A stretch of 25,094 bases of DNA from Anaerolineales bacterium (GTDB taxonomy: Bacteria; Chloroflexota; Anaerolineae; Anaerolineales; JABWBV01): contig JACKAX010000041.1 of assembly GCA_020634875.1 (NCBI GenBank), positions 1 to 25,094 on the forward strand, read 5' to 3'. Shown piece after piece: positions 15,566 to 23,878 of the stretch. Positions within the stretch are counted from its first letter, which is position 1, and every line of letters starts with the position of its first letter. The notes beneath the pieces were generated by a model, which worked only from the letters and a program-made list of their open reading frames with translations, ran no database searches and was not told the DNA's origin. A program made the translations under genes and the position numbers.

Positions 15566-15583
15566 ATTATACCAGGGATTATA
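15566..15583 (-). promoter_or_regulatory. Two candidate -10 boxes before the ATPase gene
   Basis: TATAAT reads on the minus strand at 15571-15566 and again at 15583-15578, 30 to 45 bp before the ATPase start codon. No clear -35 box accompanies either, so the assignment is tentative. Confidence 0.3.
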
Positions 15584-15698
15584 AAGCGGTTTCGTGTTTT
15601 TATGACTCAGGGGTAATGAACAGACCATTTCGGCCCTTATTTACCAGCATGTGTTAAATCTAATGATCTCACCAAGGGCTATCCTTTTATGCGCGTGA

Positions 15699-16726
15699 TT
15701 TAGAACTAGGCTTTTCACCAATTTCAAGGAGGTGAAAGAAAAGTTACTCAAAACTGGTAAGATGCAGGGATGATTGACATTCAACACCTCATAGACGACG
15801 CAAAATGTTTTGAAGTCATCCGTGATTTGCGCTGGCCAGATGGAATCAAATGTCCCAAGTGTGGAAATAGCAAGATCGCAAAACGCGGATTGCATAACAC
15901 CCAAGCCCATCGGCAGCGCTACAAATGTGTCCATTGTGGCAAACAATTCGATGATTTGAGTGAGACGATCTTTGAAGGCCATCATCAACCGCTGAAAACC
16001 TGGGTGTTGTGTTTGTATTTGATGGGGCTGAACCTTTCCAATCGGCAAATTGCGGCAGAACTGGATTTAGCCGAGAGTGTGGTGCAAGCGATGACCACCC
16101 AGTTACGGGAAGGGGTGGTGTCAAAAAAAAAGCCACTAAGTTGACCGGCGAGATCGAAGGCGATGGAGTGTATGTGGTCGCGGGACATAAAGGGCACCCG
16201 ATCAAAGTGAGCAAAGCAGGGCGAAAGCCTCGGTGACGGCGTTTAAAAGGCAAGCGTGGGCGTGGAACGCTTGCCGGCGATAAGCCCCCGATCTTAGGTT
16301 TATTGCAAAGAAATGGTGATGTTGCCATCATGATGTTACCCAATGTCCAGCAGAAGACGATCAAGCCTGTGATCACGCAGCGGGTGGCCCCAGGCAGTTT
16401 GATCTACACCGATGAGTACAATATTTATGACCGCTTGCCCGCATGGGGCTACGCCCACAAAACCGTGAACCATTCTGCCAGTGAATACGCCCGCGATGAA
16501 GATGGCGATGGTTTTCATGAAGTGCATGTCAACACGATGGAAGGTTTCTGGTCGCTTTTACGTTCCTGGTTACGCCCGCATCGGGGCATCTCGCAAGAGA
16601 AATTGCCCTGGTATCTTGGTTTCTTTGAATTCATTCATAATGTTCGGCGGCGTGGCAAAGCTTTGCTTCACTCACTCCTTGCCGTGCTTGTAGCTCCTTG
16701 AAACCAGTTAAGAGCCTAGAACTAAT
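15699..16726. mobile_element. Degenerate IS1595-like insertion sequence
   Basis: Imperfect inverted repeats at 15699-15731 and 16694-16726 match at 25 of 33 positions and share CTAGGC and TTTCAAGGAG. They enclose a single transposase gene and give a length of about 1 kb, normal for this family. The right repeat overlaps the last codons of the transposase. I see no 8-bp target duplication. The tips are therefore approximate. Confidence 0.75.
15770..16701 (+). pseudogene. IS1595-like (ISXO2-type) DDE transposase, frameshift and nonsense mutation
   Basis: Three pieces together make one transposase. Piece 1 (15770-16144) has a zinc ribbon (CPKCGN, CVHCGK) and helix-turn-helix. A -1 shift at a run of nine A (16123-16131, containing A-AAA-AAG in frame) continues into GEIEGDGVY, the first catalytic acid. 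That frame meets a TGA at 16234-16236, where an arginine codon is expected inside a basic stretch, and then runs on to YTDEYNIYDRL (second acid), NTMEGFWSLLRSWLRPHRG (third acid) and the stop at 16699-16701. The slippery run could be programmed frameshifting, but the TGA makes the gene inactive as it stands. It lies between the ATPase and dehydrogenase genes, unrelated to both. Confidence 0.85.
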
Positions 16727-16795
16727 GGCAAATTCTTGGGTAGTGTTAGATTTATTGGGACAGTATATGTAGAAGAGAATGAAAAAAAACGCGAA

Positions 16796-17728
16796 TCAGG
16801 CAGTATTTCTCTGTGCCAAATGTTCATCTAGTAATGCAATCAGTTGGTCACGCGAGTAATTGTGCATTGGGTTATCGTTTTCATCCAGCAGCTTGTCCAG
16901 TAAGGCATGGATGACGCGGTTGCCTTCCCAGTGGGTGCCGACCAGGTAGCGGATTTTGGGTCTGGGGGAGAAAAGGGCGTCATAAACCGCCATGGAAACA
17001 ATTTCAGGCGAAGAAGGTTTACGATTGGTCGCGGATTCAGGTTCGTCAGGTTGTGGCGTAGAGGGTTGGTTGAAAGAGGCCAGGATTTGGTCGGCTTCGG
17101 CTTGGAAGGGAGGCGTCGCGCGCTGGAATTTCGCCACCGTGCCCGCCGAAGAATTTTGCCCTGCGTTGGTGACAATGCCCCCGGGTTGGACAATGCTTAC
17201 CCAGACGCCGTAAGGTTCCAATTCCAGGTGGAGCGCCTGAGTATAGGCTTCCAGCGCGTGTTTGGTCATCGTATAGGGACCATAATACTTGCTCGTAATC
17301 ATGCCTCCCTGCGAGCCAATATTGACGATGCGCCCCTGGGCTTCGATGAGCAAGCGCACGAACGCGTTGGTCATACGGTGCGGACCAAGCACATTGATAT
17401 CGAAGATGTTGAACATCTCTTCATCTGTCCAGGTTGCGAGCAGCCCCAATTCGCCGATACCCGCATTGTTGACAAGACCATATAACCCCTGCCCATGTTC
17501 TGTTATTTGTTCAAGGGCGTGTTGTATCTGGTCAGGGTTGCGGACATCCATTGCGATGGGCGTCACATTTTCAATTTCGGCGAGGGCTTCCAGGTCTTGT
17601 GGCTTGCGGGCGGTGGCGTAGACGGGATACCCACGTTCTGCAAAATAGCATGTGAGATGGTGGCCAATGCCGGTGCTGGCTCCTGTCACGAGGATTGGGG
17701 GGGTGGTCGGAGAGGTTAGAGTAGTCAT
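16796..17728 (-). CDS. Short-chain dehydrogenase/reductase (classical SDR)
   Basis: A 310-residue NAD(P)-dependent oxidoreductase with a Rossmann fold. The cofactor motif TGASTGIG is at residues 15-22 with an arginine in the TARKP after strand 2, which favours NADP(H). NNAG is at 87-90, the catalytic serine S139 lies in NIGSQGG, and Y152 and K156 form the YxxxK motif (YTMTK). The C-terminal region carries an unusual proline-, serine- and glutamate-rich insert (QPSTPQPDEPESATNRKPSS). Substrate is not predictable. I chose ATG 17728 because the TGASTGIG strand then falls at the normal distance; a GTG at 17794 would add 22 unlikely residues. It follows the XRE-NB-ARC-TPR gene by 69 bp on the same strand and may be cotranscribed. 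Confidence 0.93.
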   Translation of the reverse strand: MTTLTSPTTPPILVTGASTGIGHHLTCYFAERGYPVYATARKPQDLEALAEIENVTPIAMDVRNPDQIQHALEQITEHGQGLYGLVNNAGIGELGLLATWTDEEMFNIFDINVLGPHRMTNAFVRLLIEAQGRIVNIGSQGGMITSKYYGPYTMTKHALEAYTQALHLELEPYGVWVSIVQPGGIVTNAGQNSSAGTVAKFQRATPPFQAEADQILASFNQPSTPQPDEPESATNRKPSSPEIVSMAVYDALFSPRPKIRYLVGTHWEGNRVIHALLDKLLDENDNPMHNYSRDQLIALLDEHLAQRNTA

Positions 17729-17797
17729 GGAAGAATTACCTGTAAGGGGTGCGTAAAGTTCATGGTACCCTAGATGTAACGAAAACCACACCAAATA

Positions 17798-20548
17798 CTA
17801 ATTCAACCTCTCCAACGCCTCCAAACTCTGTTTTGTATTTGGATGCTCATCGCCAAGATATTGGTGGCGTAATTTGTAAGCACCGGCATAGAAATGACAC
17901 GCTTGAGGAACATTTCCCGTGACTTCAAATAAACGTCCTTGGGCATGAAGGTTATGAGATAAATAGCGGGGACTTGGAAATTTTGCCTCCTTTAGGCTTT
18001 GGTAGGCACGATTTAGGTAATCAATCGCCTCGGGGAATTTTTCCAAATCCGTATACAAGTCTCCCAGGTATGTAAGGGTAAGAGCAGTTTGCAAGTGATT
18101 TTCCTTGAGATTAACTAGGCGGAGGTGTAACGCTTTTTGAAAGAAATCTTCTGCCTGGTTAAAGTGGCCCAGACGATGATGAACAATTCCAAGGCTGATT
18201 AATGGATAAGCAACTTCTACATTAGAAGATGATAGTAGCGACGAAAACAAACTTAATACCTGTTCTAATAATGGGAGAGCTTTCTTATAATTGCCTGTCT
18301 CCATAAAATAATAGCCCAACTGATGCAAACTTTGAGCCGTTGAAAAGTGGACAAGCCCAAATTTCTTCATTCGAATCGCTAATCCTTCCTCTATCAGATT
18401 ACGTGCTTCCGAATAATTGCCTAAATCCCTTAATACATTGCTCAGATTAGCAAGTGTTGTTAGCGTATCGTTGTGTTCTACCCCTAATAATTTTTTGCGG
18501 ATATCGAACGCCTGAGCAAAAAAATGACGTGCTTCCCCAGGAGACCCCATGCTTTGGTATATGACGCCTATTCCATTAATAATCCGAACCGTATCTGGTT
18601 GATATTCCCCATAAACCGCCAAAGAAATATCAAGAGCCTGGTTTGCCCAATCTAACGCCTCGCTATAATCACCATCATTCATACACTGAAGGGCCAAACA
18701 AAAATAACTGAACCCAGTGTCTGGGTGTGATGAGCCAAGTAAATGCTTTCGAATAATGATTGCGTCTTCAAAATTCTTGCGAGCCATGATGTTATCGTTA
18801 AGAACTTGATAGATTAATCCAAGACTATTATGACTTTCTGCAACAAGAATATGGTTTATTCCAAATGCTTTTTGCCGCAGGATTAAGGCTTCCTCAAGAA
18901 AGCTGCGTGCTTTTTCGTACTGGCTCAAACTTTGCCAGGCACGTCCCAAATGATCTAGCGTTATTGCTATATCGGGCTCGTTAGGGAGCAGATTCAGATG
19001 TTGTATGGCCAAGGCTTTTTCTAGATAACCAGTGGCTTCCTGATAATCGCTGCACCAGAACAAATGCCATCCCAGCGTTTGGCAAAGTAAGACAGTTTCT
19101 TTCTCCGCTCGATTCAAAAAATTTTCCGTCACATACCGCAAATGCACCTGCCAGTCCCGCGCAGGATAAAGACTTCGCGTCTCATTACATTTTTCCGTTT
19201 CGTGGATGAGCGTTTGAGCAACTGCGTTCAAGGCTTGCTCCTGACCCTCCGGCGCTTCACTTTCCCCACGCCAGTTCTGGACAAATTCGGCAATCAGTTG
19301 GTGAACGCGAAGCGTTTGGTTCTCACCCAGCGTAACTAACCCCAGTTTGAGTAAACGCGTAAGGGCTTCATCCAAGCTTAAGGGATCAGGCAACGACTCC
19401 GCTAATAGATTGAGGGGAATGGGCTGACCCGGAGCAAAACAAACGGCACGTCGCAACAAAGCCAGGGCGAGTTGGTCTTGGGTCTCGAGGGTGTCCAGGC
19501 GACACAGACTGAGGGCGAAAGTATGCGCCAGATTGTTCTCATGCTGGGTGGGAGAAAGACGCCCGGTTTGGAGGGAGGGGTGTTGAAGGCGGCTTTGTTT
19601 CTGTAAATGTTGTAAATAGGATTGTGGCGTCTCCTCCCCTTGGGCAAGATAATTTCCCGCAAGATGCAGTGCCAAGGGCAAATCTCCCATTGCCTCTGCG
19701 AGCGCGTCCGCATCGGAGTCTGAGAGTGTGGGAAGGAAGTGCCGTAAAAAGCGTACGCTTTCTAGCCGAGGCAAAACCTCCAACATCAATTGGATGACCC
19801 CCAAGGATAAATCCCAATCTTGACACCGACTGGTAATTAGCACATGACAACCACCCGTGGTGGGTCGCCATTTTTCAACCAGAGTTTCCTCTTCGCAGTT
19901 GTCAAAAATGAGCAGGCGGGGAATGTTTTCTTGCCAGGCGCGTTGGACAAGGGCGACTTGCTGTTCCTGGGAGAGCTGGTCAAAATCCTGGCTGAGGTTG
20001 AGATGCGCCGCGCGCCCACACCGGGCAACTTCTCCTGGAATCCCATTAGAGTCGGCGAAGTTGAGCCAAAACACACCACCAGGGAAAAAGCGCCCGTATC
20101 GGTGAGCAAATTCCACGGCAAGTTGGGTTTTCCCAATTCCACCCAAGCCCGTTGCCGCGACTTTTTGGCCGAGGCAAATCGTTTTTTGCGGGGTTGGGTA
20201 CGAATTGAAGGCATAGGCGAGTTGCAACAACAAGTCAATGCGTCCGGTAAAAAGGGGATTGGCGCGCAGGGGAAGATAGGAACCCGCAAAGAGGGGCGCT
20301 GGGGCTGGAAGATTATCCAGGGGGAGCAGGATGTGGGCCTGGGTTAAAACCGCTGGATCAGGCAAAGCTATGCCAAGGAGTTCGGTTAAGCGTTGCTGAA
20401 ATTCGGCGGATGGAAGCCGCCGCCCGGCCTCGATCTTCCGAATCAGCGAAACCTCATATCCCATCCGACGTGCCAGTTCCGTTTGGGTCCAACGTGCCTG
20501 TTGACGCGCGTTTTTGAGCCAGTGTCCAAAAGAAAAATCTTGCTCCAT
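17798..20548 (-). CDS. XRE - NB-ARC - TPR STAND regulator
   Basis: A 916-residue soluble protein. An XRE-type helix-turn-helix (about 12-60, with TQTELARRMGYEVSLIRKIE) is followed by a NB-ARC NTPase: Walker A GLGGIGKT at 134-141, Walker B LLIFDN at 212-217, VLITSR at 236-241 and GDLPLAL at 288-294. A winged-helix and linker region follows, then about ten tetratricopeptide repeats of the 42-residue kinesin-light-chain type from about 486 to the end. In STAND proteins the repeats sense a ligand and the NTPase switches state; the DNA-binding head makes a transcription factor most likely. A divergent promoter and a secreted-peptide gene lie just upstream, so these are candidate targets or ligands. 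The start is supported by the conserved HTH position; the ribosome-binding site is weak. Confidence 0.94.
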   Translation of the reverse strand: MEQDFSFGHWLKNARQQARWTQTELARRMGYEVSLIRKIEAGRRLPSAEFQQRLTELLGIALPDPAVLTQAHILLPLDNLPAPAPLFAGSYLPLRANPLFTGRIDLLLQLAYAFNSYPTPQKTICLGQKVAATGLGGIGKTQLAVEFAHRYGRFFPGGVFWLNFADSNGIPGEVARCGRAAHLNLSQDFDQLSQEQQVALVQRAWQENIPRLLIFDNCEEETLVEKWRPTTGGCHVLITSRCQDWDLSLGVIQLMLEVLPRLESVRFLRHFLPTLSDSDADALAEAMGDLPLALHLAGNYLAQGEETPQSYLQHLQKQSRLQHPSLQTGRLSPTQHENNLAHTFALSLCRLDTLETQDQLALALLRRAVCFAPGQPIPLNLLAESLPDPLSLDEALTRLLKLGLVTLGENQTLRVHQLIAEFVQNWRGESEAPEGQEQALNAVAQTLIHETEKCNETRSLYPARDWQVHLRYVTENFLNRAEKETVLLCQTLGWHLFWCSDYQEATGYLEKALAIQHLNLLPNEPDIAITLDHLGRAWQSLSQYEKARSFLEEALILRQKAFGINHILVAESHNSLGLIYQVLNDNIMARKNFEDAIIIRKHLLGSSHPDTGFSYFCLALQCMNDGDYSEALDWANQALDISLAVYGEYQPDTVRIINGIGVIYQSMGSPGEARHFFAQAFDIRKKLLGVEHNDTLTTLANLSNVLRDLGNYSEARNLIEEGLAIRMKKFGLVHFSTAQSLHQLGYYFMETGNYKKALPLLEQVLSLFSSLLSSSNVEVAYPLISLGIVHHRLGHFNQAEDFFQKALHLRLVNLKENHLQTALTLTYLGDLYTDLEKFPEAIDYLNRAYQSLKEAKFPSPRYLSHNLHAQGRLFEVTGNVPQACHFYAGAYKLRHQYLGDEHPNTKQSLEALERLN

Positions 20549-20587
20549 GAGTCTTATCCAAAAAGAGGGTAAAAGTAGCGAAACCGT

Positions 20588-20605
20588 GTCCTAGTTTTTG
20601 TCCTA
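20588..20605. promoter_or_regulatory. Paired GTCCTA direct repeats, candidate operator
   Basis: GTCCTA occurs at 20588-20593 and 20600-20605, 12 bp apart, between the XRE-STAND start and the divergent promoter. It could be a binding site for that regulator; this is inference from position. Confidence 0.3.
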
Positions 20606-20615
20606 CCCTGGGGCC

Positions 20616-20643
20616 TTGAATCCCTGAGGGCTTTTGCTATACT
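20616..20643 (+). promoter_or_regulatory. Sigma-70-like promoter candidate for the peptide gene
   Basis: TTGAAT at 20616-20621 and TATACT at 20638-20643 are separated by 16 bp and point toward the peptide gene. The match to consensus is 4 of 6 at -35 and 5 of 6 at -10. The long leader to the peptide gene is unusual but no better promoter was found closer. Confidence 0.45.
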
Positions 20644-20961
20644 GAAACATATCAGGCAGTTACGGCATTTGAACATCTCAGGCTAAGAAAACTTTCGGGA
20701 ACAGTCCCTTTTCCTTCCAAGACGATACCTAATAACAAGACTCTGGAACATGAAAGGTATGTGCTTTCACAGGTTTTCGCGCGCTTTGATGCTCATCCTG
20801 GCTTCCTGATGCTGTGGTTTCGGTTGACGCGTTCCCCGGTGATAAGAATTCCCTTGATCAGGGATGTCATGTTCGTTCAAAAAATTGGGTCCGTTGTCTC
20901 GAGAAGATCAAGTTGATCTAGGTGCCCCAATGAGCCCTCCTTTATTTCTCGGAGGTGTCTC

Positions 20962-21084
20962 ATGTTTAAGAAATTATTTGCGTTTGTGCTTGTGCTCGTG
21001 ATAGGGATCGCCGGGTTGCGCCCAGCTTCAGGTGGCTCCCTAGATGATTGCACGCCTCCGCCTGCCAGTATCTGCGGAGGGTAG
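20962..21084 (+). CDS. Small secreted peptide, 40 residues
   Basis: A short gene with unusually good signals: GGAGGTG 6 bp before ATG 20962, and a clear intrinsic terminator 10 bp after the stop. The product starts MFKK, has a hydrophobic core LFAFVLVLVIGIAGL and a signal-peptidase-like region RPASGG. Cleavage after ASG would leave about 16 residues with acidic DD, TPPP, two cysteines (C30 and C38) and a terminal GG. The peptide is probably exported; the cysteines could form a disulfide. I do not recognise a family. It lies between two STAND-TPR loci, opposite to both. A secreted signal, a bacteriocin-like product or a small envelope protein are all possible. Confidence 0.72.
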   Translation: MFKKLFAFVLVLVIGIAGLRPASGGSLDDCTPPPASICGG

Positions 21085-21094
21085 AAATTTTGGT

Positions 21095-21127
21095 TAGGAT
21101 GGCTTTGCGGAGCCATCCTATTTTTTT
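21095..21127 (+). terminator. Rho-independent terminator of the peptide gene
   Basis: A perfect 10-bp stem (21095-21104 with 21111-21120) closed by a 6-nt loop is followed by seven T. The opposite-strand TPR gene ends inside the stem (TAG at 21118-21120). Confidence 0.92.
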
Positions 21128-22329
21128 AACTCATCCAGCCTTTGCCGGGCTGCAGAAAACTTCGCGGATAATCTGCGTGCCCACTCATTTTGCGTATAAT
21201 TTTGGAGGAGGTTAAGAGCCTCATCGTAGAACGCTTTAGCCTCCAGACCTCTCCCCTGGGAAGCGACAGCCCGCGCCAGGTCGCCCAAGGAATTGGCAAG
21301 ATTCAAGCCATCGTCCACTTGCCGAAAATGTCGCACTGCTTCAGAGAGATAGGCTTCTGCTTCAGGATACCGGGCGGTCTCCAGGGCGACATTGCCCAAA
21401 TCGGTGGACACCGCGCCGAGATGCCAAACCAGTCCCGTCTGTTGAAGGAAAAGGGTATCAATCGCTAAAAAGGTAGCCTCTGCCTGGGCAAAGGCCCGTG
21501 TTTCGAAGTAGATCGTGCCCTGCATGAGCCGCAAATGGGTAGCCAGAATAGGGTTAGGAGTCTCGGCCAGCAAGTGCAGCGCCTTCTCAATCCAGTTTAA
21601 AGCCGTGTCGTATTGCCCCATCTTGGCCAAAACTACGGCCAAATTATTCATCACATGAAGTTGCTTTTCTCGCCTCTGGTTCGTCTTAAATAATGCCAAA
21701 GCCTGGGTGTAATGGGTTTCGGCCTGTTCAAAGAACCCTTGCTCCATCGCCACCAACCCAAGGGTGTTGTATGCGCCGGCCAATTCGGGGCCAAACGCCC
21801 CTAATCTCTCAAACCCTGCTACAGCAAGTTGGCCTTGAAGGATAGCTTGTTCATAGTTCTTCACCGCGTAGTAATCGTCGCTCAAAAAGAAATGGGCATA
21901 TACCTGTTCAAATTCCAGCGCCATTTGTTCTGTCAGGTGTAAAGTGCGGTGATGAATTTCCAGGGCGGTGGGTAACTGCCGGTCAAGCCGATAGAGGAAG
22001 CCCAGACGATTGAGGAGTTTGCAGGCTTGAGCAGGGGCCTCTTCCTGGCAAAGTTGGATCGCCCGTTCCATCAGGTGAATCCACTCTTTCCATGGCCCGT
22101 GGATCTCGAAGGTTTCAAACCAGGTTCCCATCAGGTCCAGACTTTGTGACCGGGTGGGTTCGCATTCCATCCCAAAGCGGAGAGCGAAACTGAGATTCCG
22201 CAAATCGGCCAGACGCTCGGCAGGCGCAAGGGGCAACGGGTAATTTTTGCGCTGTTGCCAATAGCCCAAGTTCGCCGCCACCGTTTGGGCAAAGGGGGAC
22301 GCAAATTGAGGAGGAGCTAAGGTATCCAT
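21118..22329 (-). CDS. TPR-repeat protein, likely sensor half of a split STAND regulator
   Basis: A 403-residue soluble protein made almost wholly of tetratricopeptide repeats from about residue 90 to the end (for example AGAYNTLGLVAMEQGFFEQAETHYTQALALF-like units). ATG 22329 overlaps the stop of the upstream HTH-NB-ARC gene by 13 nt; frames starting further upstream would read through that gene. No catalytic or DNA-binding motif is visible. With its neighbour it would make an HTH-NB-ARC-TPR protein like the 916-residue one nearby, so either the regulator is encoded as two coupled subunits or a one-base indel split an ancestral fusion. The gene ends inside the terminator of the convergent peptide gene. 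Confidence 0.9.
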   Translation of the reverse strand: MDTLAPPQFASPFAQTVAANLGYWQQRKNYPLPLAPAERLADLRNLSFALRFGMECEPTRSQSLDLMGTWFETFEIHGPWKEWIHLMERAIQLCQEEAPAQACKLLNRLGFLYRLDRQLPTALEIHHRTLHLTEQMALEFEQVYAHFFLSDDYYAVKNYEQAILQGQLAVAGFERLGAFGPELAGAYNTLGLVAMEQGFFEQAETHYTQALALFKTNQRREKQLHVMNNLAVVLAKMGQYDTALNWIEKALHLLAETPNPILATHLRLMQGTIYFETRAFAQAEATFLAIDTLFLQQTGLVWHLGAVSTDLGNVALETARYPEAEAYLSEAVRHFRQVDDGLNLANSLGDLARAVASQGRGLEAKAFYDEALNLLQNYTQNEWARRLSAKFSAARQRLDELKK

Positions 22330-23717
22330 CCAATAATGTCCGTTTGAATGAAACTGCGCGTCAGGCCATGAATGCCATACCGGCGCACTTGAGGGGTGCC
22401 CAACACTTCGATTAAGGAATAGGAGATCAAGGTTTGTAACGCTTCCCAAAAGTCGTTTTCTGCTAACCCACTCATCGCTTGAATCTGATCGGGCAACGCG
22501 CCCGATTCGGACGCCAGGGGCATCGCTTGGAGAATGGCTTTGGCTTCGGGGGGGAGGGCTGCCCAGGTTTGGCGATACACATAGTGGTACATCGCTTCTA
22601 CCCGCCCTGGTCTTTTTTGGGTAAAGTCGCCGAGGATTTTTTTGAGGGGCAAATAGCGCGCCAGGCTCACGACCAGTTTGAGGGCCAGTGGGTTGCCCCC
22701 AAGCGTCTGATAAATCTCGTCGAGGGCGGTCTCAGCCAGACCGGTGACTCCCAGTGTTTGAGCCTGGAAGTGGATCAGCCTTTCGGCATCCTCTCGGCTC
22801 AATTCCATGACCGAAAAGGTATAAAGGTCAAATTCTTTGGGCGGAAGGGCGCGGCTGGTGACGAGAAATTTGCTCAGACCCGCCAACTGCTGGAGATAGG
22901 GCCAAATCAGGCGGGCTTCTGCTTCCCCTTCCAGGTTATCCACGACGATTAAAAAAGGAGCGGCGCGCAGCACGTTCTTAATCTGTTGTTCAAGCGCCTG
23001 AGACCCCGGTCCGGCAAGGCCTAAACCCTGGGCGAGTTGGGTGAGGAAGGAAGCATACGCGAATTCCGGGGTGAGGTGGTTTCCGCTTAACGTGGGGGGT
23101 TCAATCCGCAGCCAGACGATCCGTTCAAAATGGATAGCGGGGATGATGTGCCGGGTCAACGCATGGGCGAGGGCGGTTTTGCCGATGCCGCCGATGCCCA
23201 CCAGGTTCAGGATGGCGTACCCGCGCGGGTCAAGGAGTTTTTCCGCTAACTGCGTTTGGGCTTTTTCCAGCCCAAAAAGTTGCTGATAATTCTGGGGGGG
23301 CAGGCTGTTTTCGTGGGTTTCGATCCATTCCTGACGGATTTTTTTCTCACGGGCAAAGAGAATGTGCGCCAGGGTATTGAGCGCTTTACGCTGGCGTTGA
23401 TTAACTTGATCTTCGGTCAGGCTCAATTGGGAGGCTACTTCGAGAATGGTTTGGTCGTTGAGAAACCGCTCGCGCAAAACCCGTCCGCCCACGGCGTCTT
23501 GTTTTTCCAAATCTTCCAGGCCCGCCAGCAGCACCTGATTATTGCTCAGGCGGAGAACTTCGGGATTAAGTTCTTCCGTGGGGGGCATCCGCTTTTGGGC
23601 AAGCAAGCGCGCTTCTAAAAAATAATCATGGATGTTCCCCGAAGTAGGCCAGTTTCGCAAAGTTTCATGAAGATGCGGAAGGATGGCTTCCGGGGAGGTG
23701 TTTTGAAGGACCGACAT
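22317..23717 (-). CDS. HTH - NB-ARC STAND NTPase
   Basis: A 466-residue soluble protein. Residues about 70-125 resemble a sigma-70 region 4-like helix-turn-helix (LRERFLNDQTILEVASQLS, TEDQVNQRQRKALNTLA). The NB-ARC part has Walker A GIGGIGKT at 174-181, Walker B FLIVVDN at 255-261, LVTSR at 285-289 and GGNPLALKL further on. A winged-helix region ends in YGIHGLTRSF, after which NB-ARC regulators normally continue into repeats; here the frame stops four to ten codons later and the TPR gene begins in another frame. ATG 23717 is preferred because it follows GAGAGG at proper spacing; GTG 23723 is two codons earlier. The gene starts 162 bp from the divergent phage-like genes. Confidence 0.92.
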   Translation of the reverse strand: MSVLQNTSPEAILPHLHETLRNWPTSGNIHDYFLEARLLAQKRMPPTEELNPEVLRLSNNQVLLAGLEDLEKQDAVGGRVLRERFLNDQTILEVASQLSLTEDQVNQRQRKALNTLAHILFAREKKIRQEWIETHENSLPPQNYQQLFGLEKAQTQLAEKLLDPRGYAILNLVGIGGIGKTALAHALTRHIIPAIHFERIVWLRIEPPTLSGNHLTPEFAYASFLTQLAQGLGLAGPGSQALEQQIKNVLRAAPFLIVVDNLEGEAEARLIWPYLQQLAGLSKFLVTSRALPPKEFDLYTFSVMELSREDAERLIHFQAQTLGVTGLAETALDEIYQTLGGNPLALKLVVSLARYLPLKKILGDFTQKRPGRVEAMYHYVYRQTWAALPPEAKAILQAMPLASESGALPDQIQAMSGLAENDFWEALQTLISYSLIEVLGTPQVRRYGIHGLTRSFIQTDIIGWIP

Positions 23718-23738
23718 CGTCACCTCTCTTCCTAAAAT

Positions 23739-23791
23739 GGGGGATTTTCATGCACTTCGGGTATCTACTCAGGCAGAGAAGAAAATTCCCC
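23739..23791. repeat. Spaced inverted repeat in the divergent promoter region
   Basis: GGGGGATTTTC at 23739-23749 and GAAAATTCCCC at 23781-23791 match as inverted copies at 10 of 11 positions, 31 nt apart. It lies between the HTH-NB-ARC gene and the phage-like genes and could be an operator. Confidence 0.35.
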
Positions 23792-23878
23792 AAAAAAGGA
23801 TGGGTAGGGGGATGTACGTCGCTGCGCCCGAAGAATAAGCGTAAAAGTTTTTTGTAAATTTCTTGGAGGTCAAATCTT

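Larger units (their letters stand above)
20549..20961. other. Regulatory region and long leader between divergent genes
   Basis: Between the XRE-STAND start and the peptide start lie paired GTCCTA motifs, a plus-strand promoter candidate and about 310 bp of leader. Two near-identical CATNTCAGGC motifs sit at 20648-20657 and 20674-20683, just after the expected start of transcription. A 19-codon frame (20750-20809) could be a leader peptide but has only a poor ribosome-binding site. I see no known riboswitch. Confidence 0.45.

Noticed and set aside
16907..17485. 192-codon open frame on the plus strand
   Set aside because: Antisense to the SDR core with its clear catalytic motifs.
20962..21084. 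AgrD-type cyclic peptide precursor or double-glycine bacteriocin
   Set aside because: The N terminus is a signal-peptide-like helix, not the AgrD layout, the GG is at the very end and no AgrB-like or peptidase-containing transporter gene is near.
20877..21116. 79-codon open frame on the minus strand
   Set aside because: It is antisense to the peptide gene and its terminator, and has no start signal or family resemblance.
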